DNA from: Pyricularia pennisetigena
Taxonomy: Eukaryota > Ascomycota > Sordariomycetes > Magnaporthales > Pyriculariaceae
Assembly (NCBI RefSeq): GCF_004337985.1
Contig: NC_043740.1
Coordinates: forward strand, 2,004,874 to 2,068,873
Direction of reading: 5' to 3'
Length of the DNA: 64,000 nt
Shown: positions 1-11,488 of the stretch, one piece after another
Layout: every line of letters begins with the position of its first letter
Position numbering within the stretch: the stretch's first letter is position 1
Program-made: the position numbers and the translations under genes
The notes under the pieces: generated by a model
Database searches by the model: none
Told to the model about the DNA's origin: nothing
The model's input: only the letters and a program-made list of their open reading frames with translations

Positions 1-3000
1 AGGACAAGGACCTGAATCTTAGGTACAGACCGGGTCATGCAGCCCAAATGCAGCAGGCTGCGTGCGTTAGGTAGATATCTACCTTTAGGTAAGCCGTCCT
101 AGGGTTACAAGGTAATTAAGGTACGTAGCTAAAAGTGAAGCATACCAAAAGGCTTCGGGTAGGAAGAAGCCCGAGAGCTAGCGAAGCACGATGTCCATGT
201 TATGCAGCCTTGCTTGGATCAAGTGAGCATGTCATTACGGGGGCCAAAAAAACCAGCGACTGAATGATGGCTAAAGATGAAGTCTGCTCCTGTGTCGGTT
301 GATATGTGGATGAGGGGTTTTCTTGTTCCTTTTCTGATTCCGGCTTTCTGTATTTATTGATGAGAGTGATTGTTGACAGTTGGCAACTACCAAAAGCTCG
401 TATATGTCGTGCTTTGCGTCTGAGACAGCCTCGCCAATTTCCATCGATGTATATAGTGATAATTGTTATGTTGTCATATGTCATTTTAATCTTTGTCGTT
501 TGCATTTATCGGGACAATGCTTTGTCCTCTCGTCATTGAGATCGAAGTTTAAAAGTCGTCGCATGGTTATTTACGGCTATGTACTCCAAGGTGGTCAGAA
601 AAGTTGTGGTTCGTCTGAAAGTGGGGATCGTTAGCCCAGGGGATGTCAACGCACATCTTTGCCAGGGGAGTGACTGAACAATGAATAAATGAATGGGTGG
701 GGTTAGCAAAAGGCGGGTCGAAGAATCTGGGTTAGCGCCCGACCCCTGCTTGATCTCACTGCAGCTCCGGCGAATGGGAGTCCACAATTGCGAATTGGCC
801 ACGGGCCGGCGCTTACGGGGACTCTTGAGTGGACTGACAGCCCTGTACTCTACCCCGCCCATCACCCCAACCACACCGACGACGACGGCTTTGAAGAAGT
901 TTGCTTCTGTCACTGGTTGATGACCCTCGGCACCAGCCCATCAGGGAGTATCGCACGCAACGGGGGGCCAGAGCCACGCTAAACTCTAGTCGCATCGCCC
1001 AGGGACTCGGTCGTTTCTCGAGGTCTTTGCCATCTTGGAACAGTCATGCGAATCACGCCCCCTCCGTCATCGCAGGTCTGTCAGTTTCTTGAAGGCGACC
1101 TGGAACAAGGCGAGAAGCTGTTAGAACGAGGCGAAGCGAACGCCACGATATATGGACCGAATCGCCTCAGGCTATACGGCTATAACCACGAAATGCAAGG
1201 TACGGGGAAGCTAAAATAAAAGCATCAATGGGAAACATGAACAGCGGACGCTGTACGACCACTCACCTCCCGCAGTCTAAGTCTTGGCCATGGTCACTGG
1301 TACATGGCCAGCCACCCCATAGCGCCTCCGTTTTGCGGGGCAACAATTCCCGGCCGCCTGCCTGTGAGAATTGAGCATTAAGATATCTCTGGAGAATCAC
1401 ACATAGAAGTCGAGGAGGCCAGGTGATCAATCCTCCAAACAATAAATGAATGCTCTTTGTGCCCAACGCCTACGTCCGCATTTCGGCGCCTTGCATCTTC
1501 TCATGGGGGCCGAGCTGGAATCGCTTAATGCAAAAAGAAGCATCTCAATTCCATTTTCTTTGTTCTGGGCTCGACTACAGGCACATAGGCGGGCACCTGC
1601 AGTAGTAAATGCTATATGTACATCGCCCACATTTGGATTATTGAACCTACCGTCGTCTACCAACGCCCTGGTTCCCGCTTTGCAGGGGTCCTTTAACGGT
1701 CAAGGGTTTCTGCTGAATGGTTCATCCCACCCCCTCCCTCCACTTTTGTTGACTTTTGCTTTTTATCTGTTTTATTTTCTTCTTCCTTGGCTAGACTTTT
1801 CTCTCTGATGAGAAGGAACCCTGGCAAGCTCTTTATGCCTCGTCAATGGGTGATGGAAGCAATCAAGGCAATATTGTCTGTTCCTCGCCCTTTATCGCCC
1901 AGTCCCCGGCATGTTGGGTTTCTCGTTGGCCCTGGTCACTATCTTTCTACTTGCCGCTGTGGTGTACAGGATGCATGCCCCATCATTCCTGGGTCAACCC
2001 GTGGTCCCACCGCTTTCTTGCGCCCGCACATCTTAATGCCTTGAACGTGAAGCTGCAGGTTCTTGATGAGCCCTGTGTGGGCTGAGCTGGGGGCTTTTTT
2101 GATGAGCCGGTCCTGTCTCCGCTTCTGCCCACAGCAAACACGCAAGCATGCAGTCCTCTCGCTGGCTGTTCTGGCCTGCAACATGATTTTACGCTAACCG
2201 ACAAGCCACCACTCAAGGCACGAGGCACGCAAGGGAATGTCAGGCCCATTGATCAGAACCGCTCTCATTTGATATGCCATCTCGGGATCGACCACTGACA
2301 GGCCAGGGCGCTTGAAGTTGCAACCTATTCGCTATCAACCTATCACACCCTTTCTGGGCAGTGAACAAGGGTTCCAATTTTTTTTTTCTCTCTTTAGAGT
2401 ACATGCATTCATAGGTACCTAACTACCTTCACACCTCCTTGCCTTTTCTCTGTTTGCTTCTTTTATTGTTTTTTTTTTTCCCCTCCGCGTAACTCTGGCA
2501 AACATTCTTCTACAATTCTCCTATTCCGAGTAGATCCTACTGCTGCAACACAAGCGCCGGCATACCCTTCCTCCCGCAGAACTAGCCTTCTTCAGACTTA
2601 TCAAGGTGCTGATCGATACGTTACCTGTATGTGCTGTGTGCCGCCCACGAGGCGGGTAACCTATCGTTGGCAGACAGTTACCGCTGCCACACACCCATCT
2701 CCGCACTCTCTACATGCACCTGTTTTGGTACTAGCCCCTTAACCTTTCTCACACGCATAGCACACCATCCTCAAACCGTTTCTGGCGCTCCCATCTTCTC
2801 CACGATCTTTGTCGTCGTGCAACCATCACTGCATACCATCTTTCGCTCCTACATATCATCTCGTCTTGGAGCCCAATCAATCCAAACTCGGTGTCATCCA
2901 GAACACCTACCCGACGTTACCGTTGCGCCTGTTCAGCAAAAGCTCAAAGGGTTCGACGTGGAGGAAAGCAGCACACGAACGCGGCTCCTGTCTACAACCT

Positions 3001-3516
3001 TGGATATCGCGATCGACAGGCGTCACCCAGCATCGTCTTCATCACATACCACTTGATTGCTCTTCAGAGACAATTGTAGTGCGCTGACTAGAAGCAAATC
3101 CCCTCAGTCCGGGATCCATCCTCGAAGGCTCAGAACACCGCCTATTTTTGTCCCCCTCTGTGATGGTTGAATGAGACGAAGCTTTGTATCTTCTTCCCGC
3201 GTGTATTGGTCAGCTGCGACTATTCCCTTTGGAATATTCCCGCCTCCTGTAAGTGAGCCCTTGTCCTCCGTATCTCCTTGTGGTTGTGTACCAGCACCTC
3301 TCTGCAGAAGCAATATCCCGCTTGTCTCGGAGTGTGCAGAGTTATGCGCAATGCGCCCTTTGGCTACGCCTGGAGGATTGAGGGTTGTTTCTGCAGTTTT
3401 CCGCTAACAGCGCCTACTCTGACCGCAAGATCGCCTGACCGCCGCCAAGGGGCTATTACTCCCCGCCGGGTCAAGGACAAGCGACGGCAAGCACGGAAGT
3501 CTTTAAATCCCATAAC
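1..3516. other. gene-poor region upstream of the WD40 gene
   Basis: No open frame here has a recognisable domain, convincing splice structure or good start context. The stretch from about 2380 to 2530 is T- and C-rich (runs of T at 2379-2387 and 2470-2480), as fungal promoters and leaders often are, so the right-hand kilobase is probably promoter and 5' leader of the gene starting at 3517. I see no tRNA and no transposase. Confidence 0.5.
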
Positions 3517-6500
3517 ATGTCCGCTCCGGGCCACCTGGCTCGGAACCGCTCCGTCTCGAGTGCCCAAAAGTCTAGGGGTCGAGTCAACCAGGACTACCCA
3601 GCGATGCAGTCCAGGACGCAGGACCGCGCTGCGGTCATGCGATACTTCGAGCCCTGCGCCGCGACAGCATCCATGTTCCTTTATGCGCAGGGCAGCTCGG
3701 TGGTGTGCTGCCATCACGACACCTTGACAATAGAGCGGCGGTTTTCGAGGCATTCGGAGGAGATTCAGCTCTTGGCAGTTGATACCCAGAGCGAAACAGG
3801 GGCTGGACGATTGGTGGTGAGCTACGACGCAGGGCAGACTGCCATAGTTTGGGATCTCATGTCAGGTGACGAGGTGGCTCGTTTTGCTTCATATGAGCAC
3901 CTTTCAACGGCTGCGTGGATGCGTAATGGCAACGTCGCCTTTGGTAAGTCGTCTTGATCCGATGAATCAAGACTCGCTCTACAGGAGCAGCCGTGATCAA
4001 ACAATTCATGGGAGAATAACAACTGACCGATCCGCGCAGGCAATACTCAAGGAAACATTATACTATTCGAGCCACAGACATCAGAGCACATCTCTTCGAG
4101 AACACTGGACCAAATAGCAGTGACAGCTTTAGCTCCGTCCGCGGATTGCCGAACATTTGCAATCGGGTAAGAAGAACAAAACACAGATATGGAATTCTGC
4201 ATGATCTGGGCTAACATGTATCCCATTGCTAGGTATCAAAATGGATCCTTGCTCATTGCAAATCTTCAGCCAAGGTTCACCATTTTGCACAACCTGACAA
4301 CTTCAAGAGGCCCCTCGCCTATTGTCAATCTGGCTTGGCATGCATCTTCGTCAAGGCAAAAATCAGACATGCTCGCCGTACAAACTAACGATGGAGATCT
4401 TCGTATTTGGAGCGTGGCAAAGTCGTACAACAACGCCGACCCAGCCAAAGTTGTGAGAATCCTAAAGAAGAGCGAAAACTATCTGATCGGTCCAAACTGG
4501 ATGGGGTGGTCAAAGAATGGAAGGATAATTCAATTCTCTGAAAAGTGAGTTGCACCCCCTCGCAGCAGAGATAAGTTTTGATGTCCGCCAAGAAAATGGA
4601 GACTAATGATACTTTTTTTTTCTTACAGCGAGACGTTATCATGGGACGTTCGGACCAAGCATGTTACCCAGGACAGCATTCCATCATTGGAACATGTCCG
4701 AGGGCTAGCTGTTTACGGCCCCGGCGCCAGCCTTTTCACGTTGGGTGCCAACAACACCGTACAGCAGTTTGATCTTAACGCACCTGCGATGATGGTTGCC
4801 AATGTCCAACACCCAGCTAATCTGCTGCCGCCGTCTCCGCCTGTATCCATCGAGGAGCAAGAAAAGGCAGCGGCCGCGAGTAACTCGGAGTCAGAGATAT
4901 CCATCTCGATCGAGCCAATGACGTCAGAGAGCGAAGAGGAAAGGATGTCACCGCTCGCCCGCATGATTCATTCCAGGGATACCGCCTCGAGCGGCCCGGG
5001 CATCTTCAGGCCTGACAGCTCACAGTCAAGTCGCAGTGGCACGTCCGAGATTTCATCGACCAGCTCTCAAACGCCCGGGAGATACCAACCATCAGCCCAT
5101 TCGCGAGGCCTCACGGAAAACACGTACATCTCGGCCGGCTCATCAATGTTGTCATCGGTAGCGCCTCATTCTTCTCGGCATCGTGACCGGGACTCGTACT
5201 CGATTGGAAGTCTCAGCTCCGTGTCCATGACCTCATCTAGCGGCCGTCCTTCGAAACACCGTCCCTCACGCCTTCGAAACGAGATTGCGCGTAGCCCAGA
5301 AGACTCGAGGGTTGATGATCTTTTCAAATTCACTCGAAGTCGCCTCAGCGATATCCCGTACAAAATGCCAGCCATGGCAGATGCCTCAAGGCTCACTAAT
5401 GACGATCTTCGACGACAGATGTTGAGCACAATTTTCGGCTGGAATCGCGAGGTAGAAGACTTGATCAGAGACGAGTTAAGCCGACACCCCAACTCCTCGG
5501 CTAACCGCATCCTGCTGTCAAAATGGCTCGGTGATATAGAGCCGGATATCATGGCAACCAGTTCAGCCAACATGACCTCTTCGGATTGGATGCTTCTGGC
5601 ACTGAGTGGAATCGGGGGACAGGCCTCTCAGCACAAGCTTGGGCGTGCTTATGTTCAAAGACTTCTTGAGAATGGTGACGTGCATGCGGCTGCCACAATC
5701 ATGATCGGAATGGGCGACCAGATCGATGCCATCGAGATTTACGTGTCTCACAAGCGCTACATGGAGGCCCTACTCCTGACTTGCCTCTTCTTTCCGTCCG
5801 TCTGGGAACGCCAAGCGCAGATTCTCAAGAAATGGGGAGACTGGGCTGTTCAGCACGGCCAGCAACAGTTGGCCATTCGATGGTAAGATTTCCCCTCCGT
5901 GTCTGGCTTGATATTGAGGCTTTGTTTCGTGATCTTTTGGTCAAGTTATGGACTGCTAACACTCAATGCTCCAATTCACTTAGCCTTGCTTGCATCGGCA
6001 AAGAATCTTCAGAACCGTGGACCTCGCCCTCTGCAGCGCAACTCAGTTTTGGTAGCCTGAATGCCATAAACTCCAGCATCCCTGAGGTGCTCAGTCCTCC
6101 GTTATCACCGCCAGGCATGAACAGGGGACCGCAGCGAAGTATCGCAAAGGCTTCGGCGCTCAAACTCATCACCTCTTTTGGAGACCAAGGCGCAAAGGCC
6201 AAGTACTTTGCAGGTGACGATGGACAGACTCCCATTGCAGCAGGCGTGACGCCTATCGCCGAGTCTGCAATCTCCCCCGGCGCATTCGACCCTGCCACCG
6301 CTTTCCTCCGTCCCTCTCAACGAAGTGCATTCCCCACACCCAGCTCCGCGCGCCCCTCGAACCAGAGCTTCGGCCGACACCGCCTGCCTTCGATCGGAGA
6401 GGCAACAGGAAAGGCCGAGCAGCGTCGACGCACTCCCGGCCCGTCATCTCCTGTACTTGACAGAGATGGCAAAGGACATTCGAGAGGACCGTCGTACGAT

Positions 6501-8867
6501 TACACCAACAACAACCTAAATGAGGCCGAGGCGATCGGACGTGCAGCAACTGCAAGCCCAATGATGATGCGGGACAGCCACCGCAGGAGAGAGCCGCCAC
6601 CACCTTCGCCCTCGCCTGCTTCCATGGCCATGCTTATGGATCATCAGGGTGGGCGGACCAGCCGCAATGGGCCACGCAATCGCATCCCGCAAGGAGTTGA
6701 CTTGCACCTACAGCCCATTGAGCCAGCAAACCAGAGCAGTGACGTGACTTCTCCCGAGCAGTCTGTGGCCTCTTCGACTAGATTTCACTGGCCAAGCCGG
6801 CGGCGAGGACCGGGGTCCGTGGCCAGCTCAGTTACCTCTGCAACTTCCAGCGTAGCAAAGGCGCAGCGTGCCCGAGGATATGGTCACCCCGGTAAAACTC
6901 TCGACGATTATATCCACAGCATGGACAACACGACCGGCAGGCGTGCGACCAGCCGAGGACGTGGACGGGATTCTAGCAAGACCAGGAAGTCCAAGTCTCG
7001 CGAAACATCCCTTGATCAGGATCAGCGTGGGCGTGAGACCTCGAGAGGATACACTCCACGAGCTGGCAAGCGATCTCCTCGATCACCGGTCCCTATGTCC
7101 CCTGAGGAACTGATCAATCTCAGCACTCCGAGAACAAACGATACCAGGAGAGGAGGTGACGGGCAGGGCATCGAGATGGCCACAGATCAACCCAGTACCG
7201 TTCGAAAACTAAGCAGCAGTCAGATTCGGCATGCATCGAGGACTCGAGCCAACGGTGGCAGCCGTCCTTCCAGCCGTGGACGGCGAACAGCCAGCCCCGA
7301 AAGGACCGGTCGTGAGCGCAGCAGTGGCAGGAATGCATCGCCTCCATCTCCAGTACCAATGTCGGCCATTCCGAGAGACTTCTCTGGTTCTGAGGAGGAG
7401 AACGACTACATGAGGGCTGTAGAGGCAAAGGAAAGGTTCCGCAAGAAGAACACTCGTAGCAGTAGCCGGGGCTTCCGTAACGCCTCGCCAGGGTCGGCTT
7501 CCCACAGGCTGACGAGCGACAGGAGACCGTCCAAGGAGTCTGCAGGCTTTGGCGAGGCTGAGGATGCTGTCAGCTCACTTCGCAAGTTGAAGGATGAGAG
7601 ACAGCTCAAGAAGGAGGCAGCGGCTCGAGAGCTTGAAGAAAGGCGCAAGTCACTGGCGCGTCGACCTGCTGCGCCGCCGATTCCACATCCAGATGAGCTG
7701 TCGCCTATTGTTACTCGAGGCCCGGCCTTTTTCGAATCGTCCTTGCCCAGCACAGCCTTTGTGCCACCCAGAGATCTGCCCACGCGCAGTCGCACCGTCG
7801 AGCCGGGGGAGGCAAGGAGCATGTATGCCAACCGTCAACCCCTGATCGGGCTTCCTGCCACACCCAAGGCGATGCGCTTGATCCTGGAACCAGAGGCTGG
7901 AAGTGTGCCGGGAGTCCCCGAAATTCCTGTTACGTTTGCCCAGAGAGCCTCGCCAATACAATCCAACGACTCTCCAAGGCATTCGCCCAAGAGAAGCGAG
8001 CCGGTGACCAGAGCGGATTCCGAGCAGACCAAGGCGCCACAAGAGAATCTTCTTACTCTGCTACCATCCACCGTCTACAGTCCTCCCGTCCGTCCACCAA
8101 TTTCTCGTTGCATGTCAGCGCCGCCTGAGGAGCCGCTTGCCCCCAAGACTTTCAAGCCTTCTCAGCAGACCACCTCTCGTCAAGCAAATGGCCGTAAAAT
8201 GAGCACGCCGGACGTGTCTTCGGACCTTCGCCAGGCGGGCAACATGAGGACAATAGACGATATGCTGGCAAGCAACACCCAAAGGCCGGCGCATGAGTCT
8301 CAGGGAATTCCTCCTCCTCCTCCTCCTCCTCCGGCCCCTCCGGTCCTCAAGGAACTGCAGCATCTTGCCATACCCCCGCCGCCGCCTCCTGCGCCCCTTT
8401 CATTCAGCCAAAAATCGCAGCAGCCTCAAGTCTATGGAGGGCGCACAGCTGGAATGATCGAGATAGTCATGGACAATGACGACCAGATCCCCCCGCCACC
8501 CCCTCCCCCACCACCAATGCCCATGTCGGCGCCTCCGGTTCCCGTAGCGATCCCCGTAAGCGAGAACACTGTTCCTATCCTCTCGTCGCCAGCACCACCT
8601 ACTCCCAAGTCTAGCCACCAGCGGGGTCGCAGCAGCGTCGACAATAGCATCTCCTCGCGCATCTCTCGCGTCACAGATCGCGTTCGATCGGCCAGTCGTA
8701 GCCGGACCAACTCGTCGATGCTCTCGCGCAAGTCACCCGAGCTTGCAAACCAGACTTCGCCGTACGAGAGCATCGGGCCGCCCGTCAGCTTCTCTGCCCG
8801 TGCTGTGGCTCAGGTCCAGCAGCAACAGCGCACTCAGACTGGTCTTCAGCCCAATGAGATGTTTTGA
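3517..8867 (+). CDS. WD40 / helical-repeat / proline-rich scaffold protein
   Basis: Five exons: 3517-3943, 4040-4166, 4233-4544, 4629-5882 and 5984-8867; all four introns are GT-AG and the joins keep frame, giving 1667 aa. Residues about 30-390 look like a WD40 propeller (blades ending in WDL, IWSV and WDV-like strands). A Ser-rich linker follows, then a helical segment (about residues 560-715, rich in Ala/Leu and paired helices) resembling the TPR-like part of Gemin5 or Sec16-type proteins. The last ~950 residues are low complexity, basic and Ser/Arg/Pro-rich, with three polyproline runs near 8311-8345, 8371-8400 and 8491-8530 that could bind profilin, SH3 or WW domains. I cannot assign an established gene name. 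The ATG at 3517 is the first in frame and follows an A-rich context. The architecture suggests a cytoplasmic scaffold; that role is inference. Confidence 0.85.
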
Positions 8868-10582
8868 TTGCATAACACACACCGAATTGCCCCCTTGTTT
8901 GCTCACGCTTAAATCTTGTTGCTTGCCACTTTTATTCTTCTATTACCATATATAATTCTGTTGAGGGCACGCGTCATATATACCCATGATCCTGTTTTCT
9001 CTACTTTAGCCCTTTCTTGCATTCATCATGCCTACCTACTTTGCATGGCGGCTGGCGTTTTCCGTTTGATTTTCGCAAGAAGAAGCTCCGGAAGGAGCGA
9101 AGACACGCCCAAATATATCTTCGTCGATGATATATACCACCGAGAAAGGCTTTTAGCTAGCAAAGTTGACTTTTCTGGTTTCTTCAGTTAGCACATTTGG
9201 TCCTGCTTTTGCCACTTGCAGCATTCATGTCCTTCATTGCCTGCTATGGCTCCATCATTAACTGTGATCTAAAGCATTTGCATTAGCGCTGGATATGCTT
9301 CTTTGCCGTTTTATCCCCCTGCTTTCTTTTTATTTTTCCTTTCCTCTCTCTTTTTTTTCTTTTTCTTTTTCTTCAAATGCCTTCCGAAGTTTATTTTGTT
9401 TCACCGCCCGCACGCGGACTTCTCACTGATGAACTGATGACTTTTCCTTTATTGTTTATTCTTCTCTTTTCTGCTTTTCGTTTTTGGTTATTAGTTTTTC
9501 TTTTTCACAGCCTCGTTCGAAAGAGAGTGAGGAGACGGTGTACGGAAACACAAGAGAAGAAGCACAAGGCCCCAGGGCCCCAGTTCTGCGACATCAACAT
9601 TCGCATGTCGGCATAGGGCAAGCAAAAAGGCGAGACCCATCAATGAGATGGAAAAAGGGGAGACGGTTTGTTTTGATCAAATTGGTTTCGATGCGCGGAA
9701 GGCGTCCTATGCTGTCCAATTGGGCATGGAATTAATGAAGCGCTCAGCGATTGATATAATCAGTTGCCTCACGGCCACTTACTTTTAGCTTGTTGTTCTT
9801 TTTGCCTTTTTCTTTTTCTTACTCAAAATCAAGTATTAAAAATGTTTGTTTCTATTATTCTGCGATAATATCCAAACGTGGTTGCGAACTTCGATGTAAA
9901 ATGCCGCTGTGAGGAGCGAGCATACAGGGAAAAACGAGAAAATGAAATTAAAAAAAAAAAAAAAAAAAAACAAACAAAATTGCAAAATAAAAGTCGACCT
10001 ATCCAATCCAACCTATGGACATCCCCCGAGCGTATTCCGTCAATGCCAGACAGCGATTGGAGTCCTGTGATGAGTGAAACCTCCCTTCAGATTATCTCCA
10101 TGGCTTAGGGCAAAGCTTCATCGCCGGTTACCCAAGCGAGAGCGATACCTTCGCTGTCTTCACGACGGGCGCATCGAGGTTCGAAGCGACGTGCATTTGG
10201 TTGCGTGATGGCCTTCTTTCGGTAATCTTGCGACTACCCCAACCAGTTACAGTTAACAAAAGGTCGACGAAAGTGGGATTATAATCTGTGGAACCCAGTC
10301 ATAATCACGTGTTACGACTAAGCCAAAACTGGTCCCTTGTCCACTCCAATCACCTCCGACGCCAACCTGCTCAGCACGTGCTCGCGCGACAAGTTAGTTG
10401 CACGACCAACTACTACTATTGCTACCTGAGGCTTACATTGCCTATGTAGCTACCTAGGTAATACCCAGATCACTTACACATCTTGTCCCTGACTGGGCCT
10501 ACGCTTATGGGCGGGCGGTCACTGCGGGCTCTTTCTTTCTTTCTTTCTTTTTTTTCTTTTCTTCCTTCATTTCATCTCAATC
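8868..10582. other. intergenic: 3' region of WD40 gene and PIG-H promoter
   Basis: The stretch is T-rich just after the stop codon and carries an A21 tract at 9950-9970. A perfect 10-nt palindrome, TACCTAGGTA, lies at 10451-10460. A TTTC microsatellite and CT-rich run at about 10529-10575 directly precedes the next start codon, a common arrangement in fungal promoters. No gene is evident; open frames here lack family resemblance. Confidence 0.6.
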
Positions 10583-11308
10583 ATGCCCGTGCATCTAGAT
10601 CGTCGGTCGTCCTCCTCGACGACCGCCGAGTTCACCGTGACGACACGCCCGCCACTCACCCTTGGCCTGCGCGTCCTCTTGGCTGCCGTGACGGTGGGAC
10701 GCGTCATCATCGCGGCCTCGGCCGTCCTGCTTCTGTACGCAAAGTGGGATCAAGCATTCCCCAGGTCCCACCAGCCACCATCGCTGTCATCGTCACGCCA
10801 CGACGGGGACGACCGGCCCGAGTCGTCGCCGCTGCTCTCGCCAGAAGGCCTCTCGGAGCTCGCGGTGCGTCTCCTGCAGCTGGGCCTGGCCTCGCCGCCG
10901 GGCCGCGTCTTTGCGTCCCTGTCGGCCGCCAGCCCGGCCTATCTCCTCGTCCCGCTGTGCCTGGTGCTGCTGCACGCCGCGCAGCTGCGCATCTACAGGT
11001 CCGAGACGCTCCTGGTCCTGCGGGGCCTCGGCGTCCAGACCATTTCCCAGGGAGACGGCTTCATCCTCCCGACGCTCGGGGGCCCCAAGAACCGCTTCAT
11101 CCCGACCGAGAAAATCAGGGACGTCGTCATCAATGAGGCCCCGCTGGGCTTCGAGGTGCGTTTCTACCTCGTCATCATCGTCGAGGGGGAGGAGGAGCTC
11201 GTCGTCGTCTTTCCTCGTCTTCTGCCCCGCAGGCCCGTCGTGGAAGCTGTATGGAGGGGAGTCAGGGCATGTCTTCATGAGCCAGAGTCGGCCGAAAACT
11301 CGAAATAA
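10583..11308 (+). CDS. GPI15: GPI-GlcNAc transferase subunit PIG-H (Gpi15-like)
   Basis: An intronless 241-aa frame. Two hydrophobic stretches (residues about 25-53 and 112-134) look like membrane segments; the C-terminal part (about 138-215) matches the PIG-H domain, with the diagnostic pattern ETLLVLRGLGVQ, then a basic/aromatic loop, then IRDVVINEA and a hydrophobic strand. PIG-H is a non-catalytic subunit of the ER complex that transfers GlcNAc from UDP-GlcNAc to phosphatidylinositol, the first step of GPI-anchor synthesis, needed for cell-wall mannoproteins. An acidic/Ser-rich loop of about 35 residues between the two hydrophobic stretches is variable sequence. The gene converges on the pseudouridine synthase gene with 180 bp between stop codons. 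The ATG at 10583 follows the CT-rich leader. Confidence 0.8.
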   Translation: MPVHLDRRSSSSTTAEFTVTTRPPLTLGLRVLLAAVTVGRVIIAASAVLLLYAKWDQAFPRSHQPPSLSSSRHDGDDRPESSPLLSPEGLSELAVRLLQLGLASPPGRVFASLSAASPAYLLVPLCLVLLHAAQLRIYRSETLLVLRGLGVQTISQGDGFILPTLGGPKNRFIPTEKIRDVVINEAPLGFEVRFYLVIIVEGEEELVVVFPRLLPRRPVVEAVWRGVRACLHEPESAENSK

Positions 11309-11488
11309 ATAGACCCAAACATCACAGACATCTACAGCTCGCGCGGAGTATTCTCGAAAAGGGGATGTACTACAATTTTATCAATTTTAACGACAGCTGT
11401 CCTAGATGCAAAGGCATCATCACTCTTCTATTGGATGCAATCGACCATCTACGTCACATTCCAGCTTCCGTCATCAAGCTCCTGAACC

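Noticed and set aside
533..913. 126-residue minus frame with hydrophobic start
   Set aside because: It opens with GTG, has no ATG near the hydrophobic part and matches nothing recognised.
2631..3056. 141-residue plus frame in the WD40 upstream region
   Set aside because: Composition is that of CT-rich leader sequence, with no motif.
10483..11136. 217-residue plus frame overlapping PIG-H
   Set aside because: It is a GC-rich shadow of the PIG-H frame with Arg/Pro/Ala composition and no domain.
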